From assembly GCA_002479215.1 (NCBI GenBank), contig DLME01000233.1:1-8414 (forward strand): a stretch of DNA of 8,414 nt. The letters run 5' to 3'. How positions within the stretch are numbered: position 1 is the stretch's first letter; the number at the start of each line of letters is the position of its first letter. Shown in pieces: positions 1 to 6,690 of this stretch. The notes under the pieces were generated by a model. That model saw only the letters and a list, made by a program, of their open reading frames with translations. It did no database searches and was not told the origin of the DNA. Origin of the DNA: Syntrophaceae bacterium UBA7544 (GTDB lineage Bacteria; Desulfobacterota; Syntrophia; Syntrophales; Smithellaceae). The translations under genes and the position numbers were made by a program.

Positions 1-122
1 TTAAAAGCATGTACGGTGTTATCCTCAGGGATAACGTGAAGATGATTGGCTTGGCCAGAAACCTCGGGTTCACTATTGAATCATTGGATGCCGACGAATG
101 TAAAGCAATAATTGATTTGTAA
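1..122 (+). CDS. GNAT-family acetyltransferase domain, C-terminal end (partial)
   Basis: Only the last 39 codons are in the window (in frame from base 3, TAA at 120-122); the gene begins to the left. The visible peptide contains YGVILRDNVKMIGLARNLGF, which matches the end of a GNAT fold: a G-x-V/I-L-x-x-N-x-x-M segment followed by L-A-x-x-L-G-F. This pattern is typical of the GNAT domain fused to, or associated with, NDP-forming acyl-CoA synthetases (Pat-type protein lysine acetyltransferases), but the fusion cannot be seen here. It is the only plus-strand gene supported in the window and converges with the hopanoid operon, so it is probably not functionally linked to it. Substrate is unknown. 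Confidence 0.7.
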   Translation, partial: KSMYGVILRDNVKMIGLARNLGFTIESLDADECKAIIDL

Positions 123-146
123 TATCATATTCCTTATCCTGCTCAA

Positions 147-428
147 CTAACACAATCTCGTCATCGTGTGTGCAATGCCGATATCGGCACTCTTCGCTTC
201 GCCGGGACCATTAACCTCGCAGCCCATGACGGCGACGGTGACCGGCCGGCCTAGCCTGTTAACGGCGTTCTGCACTCTGGCAGCAAATCGGAGAAACGGA
301 TCTGGATTATTCGTCTTTGGGTCGCGGAGATGGGTACGTCCACACGTCGGGCAAGAAATGAAGTCCGGCGGCAGCGGCTCTCCGCAATACTTGATAACCG
401 GATCGCTTCGGAACAGACATTTTCCAAA
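147..428 (-). pseudogene. ispG: Decayed C-terminal fragment of IspG (4-hydroxy-3-methylbut-2-enyl diphosphate synthase, GcpE)
   Basis: Read on the minus strand, this stretch encodes FISCPTCGRTH (from about 362) and MGCEVNGPGEAKSADIGIA (about 227-172). These are the two hallmark motifs of the C-terminal [4Fe-4S] domain of IspG, which reductively opens MEcPP to HMBPP in the MEP pathway. All three expected cluster cysteines (CPTC plus MGC) and the NGPGE glutamate are kept. The roughly 250-300 N-terminal residues of the TIM-barrel domain are missing. The frame is closed by TAA at 429-431 and has no ATG, GTG or TTG before the first motif. After GIA it runs into TAG (147-149); moving by two bases at the GTGTGTG run (166-172) restores a plausible tail beginning HDDEIVLVEQDKE. 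G+C is about 58%, well above the operon. It is almost certainly non-functional, in the same orientation as the hopanoid genes. Confidence 0.82.
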
Positions 429-502
429 TTAGTAACCCCGTATCTCCATAAGACCCAGAATGACCAGGTATATCCAGTTAATTCAATTGGCTTTTAATCT
501 TT
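429..502. other. Short non-coding junction after the hopanoid operon
   Basis: This stretch separates the DUF116 stop codon from the ispG remnant. I see no hairpin followed by a T-run on the minus strand, so no intrinsic terminator can be called. In the remnant's frame it reads without recognisable similarity until TAA at 429-431. Together with 123-146 on the other side of the remnant, it makes about 380 bases without an intact gene. Confidence 0.5.
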
Positions 503-958
503 TTAGTTATGAATAACTCCAGCAACTGGGGCAACGCAACCAATACTGATGGTCTTTAATGCTTCCTCGTCATCCACAACAGTATCTATACAACCATCTC
601 TTGTTAATGGAATAATAACAATAGTTGGATTGATCTCGCTACACAATCCCTTAATTGCTTGCACGCCTTCCAAGAGTTCTTTATCACATGCCACTGCAAT
701 CACTGCAGATGGTTGTTTGGTTTTGACATATTTGATTGCCAATTTACCTCCGGGCGCGATACAGATACCTTTATAACCGTATTTCAATGCAGCCTCTTTC
801 AAACGATTGACGGAACAGTTTACATCACATTTAACACATTGCAATCCTTCTCCATCGTATGTGGCTTTGCAGGTTTTACTGTGACGAAGGCAATGCGGCA
901 AAAGAAGTACACGTTCCGAAGGCGGAATTTGGGAAAATCGTTCCAATGTTTCATCCAT
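503..958 (-). CDS. DUF116 family cysteine-rich protein
   Basis: The 151-residue protein matches the DUF116 family (PF01976 as I recall it), whose function is not established. It has LLLPHCLR (18-25), then C30, a C41-x2-C44-x3-C48 cluster, a GYKGICIAPGG segment (61-71), an AVIAVAC segment ending at C91, and IPLTRDGC ending at C123. Ten cysteines in 151 residues suggest metal or Fe-S binding, or thiol redox chemistry; this is inference. It has no membrane segment or signal peptide, and it is shorter than the DUF116 proteins that carry an N-terminal extension. The reading frame stays open upstream to 1096, but that part lies inside shc. ATG at 958 is chosen because GGGAGGA lies 5 bases upstream and homology begins soon after. 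It overlaps the shc 3' end by 8 bp, implying translational coupling. It is the last intact gene of the operon. Confidence 0.85.
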   Translation of the reverse strand: MDETLERFSQIPPSERVLLLPHCLRHSKTCKATYDGEGLQCVKCDVNCSVNRLKEAALKYGYKGICIAPGGKLAIKYVKTKQPSAVIAVACDKELLEGVQAIKGLCSEINPTIVIIPLTRDGCIDTVVDDEEALKTISIGCVAPVAGVIHN

Positions 959-2873
959 TTTTATCCTCCCTAGTTTTTTTAAATTGCCCAAGAACAAGAA
1001 GAGGAAAATAAATTCGGTATAGGTCGTATCGCAAATAAAAGGCTTTTGGAAAACCTGTGCCGGTGAAAGCTTCTTCTGTCCATGATCCATCATCATTTTG
1101 ATTCTTGAGGAAATACAAAATCCCCTTTGCCACAGATGGATGTAAATGACGTTTGCACGCGATCAATCCCATGAGGCACCATGCAGTTTGTGATGCAGTA
1201 CTTTGTCCTTTGCCTTTCAGGTCGGGATTATTATAAGTTTCACAGGTTTCCCCCCACCCACCGTCAGAGTTTTGATTTGCTTCCAACCAATCCGCAGCTT
1301 GAGAGATATATGGCTGTTCCATGTTTTCACCGGCAACGTTGAGACTCAAAAGTACCAAACCTGTACCATACATGTAGTTAACTCCCCAACGGCCGAACCA
1401 TGAACCATCCGGTTCTTGAACCTGCTTTAGGTATGCAATCGCTCGTTTTAAGGACACATCAGCAGGGTCCGTCTTCGCGATCAATTCGATAGCATGGGCA
1501 GTTACATCCGGACTAGTCGGATCAAGCGGAGTCATAAAATCGCCATAAGGTACCTGCGAGAGAATTTGCAAATTATTATTACTATCAAAGGCGGCCCAAC
1601 CACCTTTCTTGTTTTGCATTTTCTTCACCCACTTGAGCCCCCGATTTGCCGCCGCAAGTTGCATTGATTGTTGGTCATCCGTCGCAGTTTGGAACAATAG
1701 TCTAGCCGCTACCGAAGTATCATCGATATCAGGATAAAAATCATTATTGAATTCAAAAGCCCAACAACCAGGTTCGGTTTTGCGATTTTTAATTTTCCAA
1801 TCACCATATGAATGAATTTCCTGCTGTAAAAGCCATTTGGATGCTCTTTGAATTGATGGATCAGAAATGGGTAATCCTGATTCTAATAGCGAAAGAGCAG
1901 ACCAAGCAGTATCCCACACCGGAGAAACGGCAGGCTGCATCCTCAAAGTGTTTGCGTCGCCAATCAAGAAGGGAGACAAGCCATCCATTCCTTTCTCAAT
2001 TATAGGGTTTTCAAGAGTATAACCCAAAGATTTCAAAGCCATTAAGGAATATACCCATGGGAGCAGTATCCCACCCCAACTTCCATCTTTTTCCTGATGC
2101 TCCAGAACCCATTTTTCCACTTTACGCTTTGCCCGGTTCCTCAAAGGTTTAATTGGCTGGTTCTCCAATATTTTGAATAACCGGTCCAGGTCGAGAAACA
2201 AATTACGAACATTAAAAAAACCCTCTCTCTTCGCCACTACGTAACGCCGTTGTTCCAAAGGCTCTAAATAGAGTTCTTTGATGCAAGCCTTTTCCGGTAT
2301 TTTACAGACAGGTTTCAATGCTAGAATCAGCATTAAAGCCATTATGGTTTCTCGAGACCAACTGGCAAATTCATAAATGTTAAATAAAAAACTATTAGGT
2401 AACAAAGCTATTTCGAGTGGAATTGAAGGAGTCCCCCGGTAATCATATTGTCCGAACATCGCTAGCCAAATACGAGTTATCGTATTTACTTTCATAACGC
2501 CGCCGTTGGACAGAATAAATTGGCGAGCCATCAGCATACATGGTTCTGAGGCCGAAATTCCTGCTAATTTCAGCGCAAAATACACCTGGACAGTCACGTT
2601 CAGGTCTCCAGGACCGGCATGAAAACTGCTCCAAGAACCATCATCTTTCTGCTTCAGCCGAATAAAATTAATGATTCGATCTCTTTTATCAGCATCCATA
2701 TTTTCAGACATAAAATAGATAAATGGTATGTAGCCAGCGGTAACACTCGCATCCGCCTCCAATTCTCCGACCCAGAATCCGGTTTTATCTTGTTTCTGGA
2801 GTAGAAATTCCTGTGTTTTCTTGATCGCTTCGTCAAGTATTTCAGTGTAAACAACTTGATCGATGTTTTTCAT
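951..2873 (-). CDS. shc: Squalene-hopene cyclase
   Basis: A 640-residue class II triterpene cyclase that converts squalene to hopene and/or hopanol at the membrane; the length is normal for bacterial enzymes (about 630-650). The catalytic acid motif is PDIDDTS, with DIDD at 382-385 (DxDD). DVTAH at 456-460 matches the conserved Asp/His pair that supports the acid. Repeated QW-type motifs are visible: QKDDGSW (75-81), QEKDGSWGG (260-268), QEPDGSW (486-492), QNSDGGWG (534-541) and QNDDGSW (592-598). The C-terminus has the typical FTGTGFPKAFYLRYDLYR block. The frame is open to 2951, but ATG at 2873 is preferred: it has AAAAGGT 9 bases upstream, begins just 7 bp after the hpnA stop, and the longer form would run into hpnA. 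No disabling substitution was seen. Confidence 0.97.
   Translation of the reverse strand: MKNIDQVVYTEILDEAIKKTQEFLLQKQDKTGFWVGELEADASVTAGYIPFIYFMSENMDADKRDRIINFIRLKQKDDGSWSSFHAGPGDLNVTVQVYFALKLAGISASEPCMLMARQFILSNGGVMKVNTITRIWLAMFGQYDYRGTPSIPLEIALLPNSFLFNIYEFASWSRETIMALMLILALKPVCKIPEKACIKELYLEPLEQRRYVVAKREGFFNVRNLFLDLDRLFKILENQPIKPLRNRAKRKVEKWVLEHQEKDGSWGGILLPWVYSLMALKSLGYTLENPIIEKGMDGLSPFLIGDANTLRMQPAVSPVWDTAWSALSLLESGLPISDPSIQRASKWLLQQEIHSYGDWKIKNRKTEPGCWAFEFNNDFYPDIDDTSVAARLLFQTATDDQQSMQLAAANRGLKWVKKMQNKKGGWAAFDSNNNLQILSQVPYGDFMTPLDPTSPDVTAHAIELIAKTDPADVSLKRAIAYLKQVQEPDGSWFGRWGVNYMYGTGLVLLSLNVAGENMEQPYISQAADWLEANQNSDGGWGETCETYNNPDLKGKGQSTASQTAWCLMGLIACKRHLHPSVAKGILYFLKNQNDDGSWTEEAFTGTGFPKAFYLRYDLYRIYFPLLVLGQFKKTREDKNG
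964..970 (-). promoter_or_regulatory. Ribosome binding site deciding the DUF116 start
   Basis: The minus strand reads GGGAGGA, followed by 5 bases and ATG at 958. It lies inside the 3' end of shc and is the strongest Shine-Dalgarno sequence seen in the operon. It rules in the short form of the DUF116 protein over the longer open frame starting at 1096. Confidence 0.8.
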
Positions 2874-2880
2874 AGCTGTG

Positions 2881-3879
2881 TTACCTTTTAGGGGTTGCAA
2901 CGTAATCATTATTGATGAACCAGTCAACGGACTTTTTGAAAGACTCTTCAATTGGTGTTTGTGGCATACCCAGTTGATTGATCGCTTTGGAACAATCGAA
3001 GTGACGGAATTTACGCGAAGCTTTTACTTCAGCGATTGGTATTCGGGGACATCTACCGATTATCTTCCCTTCCATAAACTCGTCCATATACCCCATTGTC
3101 AGAGCAAACCATATTGGGATGTTATAATTGGGAGCCTTGATACCGGTTATTTTTTCCAATATCCCCATGATTTGCCGGAGAGTAATATTTTTGTTGCCCA
3201 ACAAGTATTTCTCTCCAGGTATTCCCTTTTCGAAAGCAAGGATATGTCCCATGGCCACATCTTCAACATCCACGACATTAAGTCCTGTATTTACGCAGGC
3301 GAACATCTTATGGTTGAGATAATCCAAAACAACCCTGCCCGTCGGTGTTGGTTTAGTATCGTACGGGCCAATTGGCATGGTAGGATTAACAATAACTGCA
3401 GGAACTCCGTCCTGGCACATTTTGAGCACAATCTGTTCAGATAAAAACTTAGATTTTTTGTAATCTCCGGGAATCTTGTGAACATTACCCGGCATTGTTT
3501 CATCACCGATGCCATTTTCAGCGATTCCTAGTGTTGACTCTGAGCTGGTATAGACTATTTTCTCAATATTTGTATTTTTAGCAGCCAGAAAAACATTTTC
3601 AGTACCTCGGACATTTGTATCGTAAATTATCTTGCTGTTAGACGACCAAAAAGTGTATAGTGCCGCTGTATGAAACAGTGCTTTACAACCGGCCATGCCT
3701 CTTTCTAGAGATGTTTCATCCAGAAGGTCACCTTCAACCAGTTCTAAATTAATATCTTCAATGAATTTTAGGCTGCAGCCTTTTCTTACCAAGGCCCTAA
3801 CCGAATATCCTCTGCCGACGAGTTTACGCGCCAGATTTCCGCCTATGAAGCCGGTTGCACCGGTTAAAAATACCTTCAT
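2881..3879 (-). CDS. hpnA: HpnA, hopanoid-associated NAD(P)-dependent epimerase/dehydratase-like SDR
   Basis: A 332-residue extended short-chain dehydrogenase. The Rossmann nucleotide site GATGFIGG sits at 7-14, the catalytic serine region TSSES at 111-115, and the YxxxK pair is Y140/K144 in GDYKKSK. The block VNPTMPIGPYDTKPTPTG (164-181) is characteristic of the HpnA family (TIGR03466 as I recall it). The family travels with hopanoid genes but its reaction is not firmly established; processing of the ribosyl-derived side chain is a reasonable inference. AAGGG lies 6 bases upstream of ATG 3879, and the gap to the hpnG stop is 9 bp. The protein is soluble by inspection, with no signal peptide. 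Confidence 0.93.
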   Translation of the reverse strand: MKVFLTGATGFIGGNLARKLVGRGYSVRALVRKGCSLKFIEDINLELVEGDLLDETSLERGMAGCKALFHTAALYTFWSSNSKIIYDTNVRGTENVFLAAKNTNIEKIVYTSSESTLGIAENGIGDETMPGNVHKIPGDYKKSKFLSEQIVLKMCQDGVPAVIVNPTMPIGPYDTKPTPTGRVVLDYLNHKMFACVNTGLNVVDVEDVAMGHILAFEKGIPGEKYLLGNKNITLRQIMGILEKITGIKAPNYNIPIWFALTMGYMDEFMEGKIIGRCPRIPIAEVKASRKFRHFDCSKAINQLGMPQTPIEESFKKSVDWFINNDYVATPKR

Positions 3880-3888
3880 TCCAATCCC

Positions 3889-4623
3889 TTATGAGATTTC
3901 ACCAACATAATTGGACGTGAATTCAGCCAGATTTTCTCCTAATGTGCTAGCCCGTTTCCTGTAATCCATCAATCCTTTGACACAACCGGGATGAACGAGA
4001 ACGTAAGCAAGCCCTTTTAAATGAAGAAAATCATTAGTTCCCACGATATTGTCTATTACAGTTAAATTTTCGTTAACTGAATCGAAAACGGGTCGTACTA
4101 CTAAAAAAGGTATATTATTTCGGGTTGCTATTTGTGCCAGTTGATAACTTTCCATATCGACTGCGACAGCATTAAATCTTGCGCCTAATTCGCGTTTGAT
4201 ATCCGGTAAAGAGCAGACTTTTTTAACAGTCAATCCATTTCCCGATCCATGGTTTAAACCCAATTTGGAAAGTCCCATATTAGCGATTGCAAGCAAGCGT
4301 TTATCAGGGTATAAGATTGTTGACGTATCCTCCTCGTTTATCACAGTGTTATAGAGTAGAAAATCTCCCGTTTTACTTTTTTCATCGAGCCCGCCACACA
4401 CACCGGTAGACAAGATCGAACTAATAGGATATTTGCTAACAGCATATTCCCCCGCTAAGACAGCCTTTTGCCAACCCATCCCGGTCGCAACCAGAATGAC
4501 CTCGTGTCCTGTTAGGGTCCCTTCGAAAATTCGGAAATCAGAATGGCGATAAGTGTTTTTTATTTTCATCTGTTTCGCCACACCTTGGATTTCCTGTTTT
4601 ACCGCGGCAAATATGGCTAGCAT
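3889..4623 (-). CDS. hpnG: HpnG, adenosylhopane nucleosidase/phosphorylase
   Basis: A 244-residue member of the PNP/MTAN nucleoside phosphorylase superfamily. Visible motifs are STGVCGGLDE (72-81, the glycine-rich phosphate/ribose loop region), VAVDMES (153-159, the ribose-binding Met-Glu motif) and VRPVFDSVNE (176-185), whose D181 is the expected base-contacting acid. In hopanoid producers HpnG releases adenine from adenosylhopane on the route to ribosylhopane and bacteriohopanepolyols. Position directly after hpnH, with a 2-bp gap, fits that order of reactions. An AAAGGG sequence about 11 bases upstream of ATG 4623 lies within the end of hpnH, suggesting coupled translation. A general MTA/SAH nucleosidase is a less likely alternative given the context. 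Confidence 0.93.
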   Translation of the reverse strand: MLAIFAAVKQEIQGVAKQMKIKNTYRHSDFRIFEGTLTGHEVILVATGMGWQKAVLAGEYAVSKYPISSILSTGVCGGLDEKSKTGDFLLYNTVINEEDTSTILYPDKRLLAIANMGLSKLGLNHGSGNGLTVKKVCSLPDIKRELGARFNAVAVDMESYQLAQIATRNNIPFLVVRPVFDSVNENLTVIDNIVGTNDFLHLKGLAYVLVHPGCVKGLMDYRKRASTLGENLAEFTSNYVGEIS

Positions 4624-4625
4624 AA

Positions 4626-5630
4626 TTAAACCAGCCCTTTAATTGTCCTAACTAAATTAGACGGATTAGCCATTATGGCATTTATTGCGCTTGCTTCGAA
4701 CCCACAGTGCACCATACAATCGGAGCATTCTCGATTATTACCTGGACCATATATATCCCATGACGTCTTTTCGCGTAACTCCCTGAATGAACTAAAATGC
4801 CCATTGGTCAACAGGTAACATGGGCTTTTCCATCCTTTTGGGTTCCGGGTAGGCATGCTCCAAGGGGAGCACTTTAAACCAATTTTGCCTGCGAGAAATT
4901 CAATGTAGAGGGGAGTGTTGTAAAATGGCACTTTATGGCGAAGCCTGTAAATTGGTTGGAAAATTTCAATAATTTCCTGACGATTCAAGAAAACATCATT
5001 GTCAACAGAGCTGTAGTTGAAAGCAGGGGCTGTTATAATCCCGTTTACGGGAATATGAGCCAGCATAATAAATAGTTGCTCTATCTCATTGATATTCGTG
5101 TTCTTGTAAATCGTGGTGTTGGTAAAAACCCGGAAACCTGCTTTTCTTGCAGATTTGATCGCGGTGACAGCGGAATCAAATACGCCGTTTCTGCCCGCAA
5201 ATTTATCATGCGTTTCTGCCATTCCGTCCAAATGTATTACAAAGCTTAGATGAGAAGAAGGATGAAATTTACCTATTGATTTTTCAAGAAGGATTCCGTT
5301 TGTGCATAGATTTACAAAACGCCCCTGTCCGATGATACCATTTACGATGTCTTCAATTTTCGGATGGAGCAGCGGCTCACCACCGGTTATGCTGACCATT
5401 GGTGCACCAGCTTGTTCCGCTGAGCTTAAACAATCCTTAACTGATAGAGTTTCATCAAGAACATCGCTAAATTCCCGGATGCGGCCGCAACCATTACATC
5501 TCAAGTTACATCTGAATAATGGCTCCAGCATTAAAGTGATCGGATATCTCTTGGTTCCCCGTATCTGATTTTTCGCCAAATACCAAGCGAAGGCAGCTGA
5601 TAATTGAATAGGATATGTGGTAGTTTTCAT
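4626..5630 (-). CDS. hpnH: HpnH, radical SAM adenosylhopane synthase
   Basis: A 334-residue radical SAM enzyme that adds the 5'-deoxyadenosyl group from SAM to diploptene, the first side-chain step of bacteriohopanepolyol synthesis. The [4Fe-4S] motif is C41-x3-C45-x2-C48 within LFRCNLRCNGC; the SAM-binding GGEP is at 83-86. C109 in VNLCTNG looks equivalent to the conserved cysteine reported as hydrogen donor in Streptomyces HpnH; this match is from memory. The C-terminal part has the family pattern PWSMPTRNPKGWKSPCYLL (256-274) and ECSDCMVHCGFE (301-312), with C302, C305 and C309 as possible metal ligands or structural cysteines. ATG at 5630 overlaps the fni stop in an ATGA, and GAGGAAG lies just upstream. 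No missing key residue was seen. Confidence 0.96.
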   Translation of the reverse strand: MKTTTYPIQLSAAFAWYLAKNQIRGTKRYPITLMLEPLFRCNLRCNGCGRIREFSDVLDETLSVKDCLSSAEQAGAPMVSITGGEPLLHPKIEDIVNGIIGQGRFVNLCTNGILLEKSIGKFHPSSHLSFVIHLDGMAETHDKFAGRNGVFDSAVTAIKSARKAGFRVFTNTTIYKNTNINEIEQLFIMLAHIPVNGIITAPAFNYSSVDNDVFLNRQEIIEIFQPIYRLRHKVPFYNTPLYIEFLAGKIGLKCSPWSMPTRNPKGWKSPCYLLTNGHFSSFRELREKTSWDIYGPGNNRECSDCMVHCGFEASAINAIMANPSNLVRTIKGLV

Positions 5631-6655
5631 ATCTTCCTCAAAAATAACGACCTTTTGAGCTTGTCAATGGAATTTGTCCCAAGGCAAAACATTACGATTC
5701 GAAGGACGCAAATAACCTCTTCAAGGTAATTGATAACATCATCTGACGATTTATCAGCTGCGAGAAGGAGTGGTCCGCCTATTCCGACCGCATCCGCTCC
5801 TAGAGCGATGGCTTTCGCGGCGTCCATGCCGGTTTTAATTCCACCACTAGCTATTATCGGCAAATCAGGAGCCACTTTTCGCGTCATGACCAGAGTATCT
5901 GCTGTTGGAATTCCCCATGAGGCAAATTCCGATGCCACCTTTATTTTTGTTTCATCATCAATTCTCATTCTTTCGATCTCACTCCAACACGTTCCGCCTG
6001 CCCCTGCAACATCAATCGCTGCCACACCTGCCTCAACTAACATTGCAGCTGTTTCTTCAGAAATACCACAGCCGACTTCCTTAATTACGACCGGAACGGG
6101 TAATTCAGAACAAACCATTTTTATTTTCTTTGCCAATCCAGAAAAATCGGTATTACCTTCAACCTGGAGAGCTTCCTGTAGCGGATTAAGATGCAAAACC
6201 AACGCATCTGCGTCTATCGCTTTCACAGCTTTCAGTAATTCTTTAATTGTAAAGCCATAATTCAATTGAACTGCACCAATATTTGCGAAAAGAAGAATGT
6301 CCGGTGCAATAGGTCTCACCCGGTATGTTTCCGTGACTTCGGAGTCATCAACCAAACATCTTTGGGACCCAATTCCCATTGCCAATCCTAATGTCTGGGC
6401 GGCTTCAGCCAGGTTTTGATTGAGGCGCTTAGCTGCTTGAATTCCTCCCACCATCGGAGAAATAATGATCGGGGCTTTAACCTGTTTCCCAAAAATTTCA
6501 GTTGAAAGATCAATATCTTTGAGGTCTGTTTCGGGTAATGCCTGGTGGATAAAATGATATTTTTCCAGACCCGTCGTAACATCTTTAAAACTAGTATATT
6601 CACTTAAGGTAATGTTGAGATGATCTTTTTTCCGTTTTTGATTTTGATGATTCAT
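5627..6655 (-). CDS. fni: Type 2 isopentenyl-diphosphate delta-isomerase (FMN-dependent)
   Basis: A 342-residue TIM-barrel flavoenzyme interconverting IPP and DMAPP. Diagnostic motifs are RKKDHLN at the N-terminus (8-14), ISPMVGG (65-71), GIGSQR (94-99), NIGAVQL (125-131), LHLNPLQEALQ (154-164; Q160 and E161 are the expected catalytic and Mg-binding positions), the FMN/phosphate segments VIKEVGCGIS (190-199) and GGTCW (220-224), and ASGGIKTGMDAAKA (269-282). It is unrelated to the Nudix type 1 isomerase. In an organism using the MEP pathway, which makes both isomers, this enzyme is not strictly needed and probably adjusts the IPP:DMAPP ratio for FPP and squalene synthesis. It follows the prenyl synthase after a 35-bp gap with only a weak ribosome binding site, and overlaps hpnH by 4 bp. 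Confidence 0.96.
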   Translation of the reverse strand: MNHQNQKRKKDHLNITLSEYTSFKDVTTGLEKYHFIHQALPETDLKDIDLSTEIFGKQVKAPIIISPMVGGIQAAKRLNQNLAEAAQTLGLAMGIGSQRCLVDDSEVTETYRVRPIAPDILLFANIGAVQLNYGFTIKELLKAVKAIDADALVLHLNPLQEALQVEGNTDFSGLAKKIKMVCSELPVPVVIKEVGCGISEETAAMLVEAGVAAIDVAGAGGTCWSEIERMRIDDETKIKVASEFASWGIPTADTLVMTRKVAPDLPIIASGGIKTGMDAAKAIALGADAVGIGGPLLLAADKSSDDVINYLEEVICVLRIVMFCLGTNSIDKLKRSLFLRKI

Positions 6656-6690
6656 TTTATATCCAATCCCGCACTAATAGTTCTTGGGTA
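6656..6690. other. Largest intergenic gap within the operon
   Basis: This 35-bp gap between the prenyl synthase stop and the fni start contains no stem-loop or convincing promoter. It carries GGGATTGGA on the minus strand near the fni start, only a poor Shine-Dalgarno match. The same nine bases occur before hpnA, which may be chance. Confidence 0.4.

Noticed and set aside
166..432. Plus-strand open frame of 88 codons over the ispG remnant
   Set aside because: The opposite strand carries unmistakable IspG motifs and the plus-strand translation resembles nothing; it is a shadow frame helped by high G+C.
429..502. Search for a terminator after the DUF116 gene
   Set aside because: CCAG-containing words here are direct rather than inverted repeats and no stem with a T-run could be drawn.
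958..1096. Longer N-terminus for the DUF116 protein, with a hydrophobic FIFLFLFLG stretch that could pass for a membrane segment
   Set aside because: It lies wholly inside the conserved C-terminus of shc, and the strong ribosome binding site at 964-970 fixes the start at 958.
2874..2951. N-terminal extension of the squalene-hopene cyclase
   Set aside because: It overlaps hpnA, has no family similarity, and ATG 2873 with a nearby AAAAGGT gives a normal-length enzyme.
2863..3444. Plus-strand open frame of 193 codons
   Set aside because: It is antisense to hpnA, whose protein has all its SDR motifs; no ribosome binding site or recognisable domain was seen.
5730..6260. Plus-strand open frame of 176 codons
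   Set aside because: It is antisense to the core of fni; the low-complexity Ser/Ala/Pro-rich translation is typical of a shadow frame.
6661..6670. GGGATTGGA on the minus strand before fni, repeated before hpnA (near 3881-3889), as a possible shared regulatory element
   Set aside because: Two nine-base matches near start codons can arise by chance or from ribosome binding site constraints; no third copy or symmetry was found.
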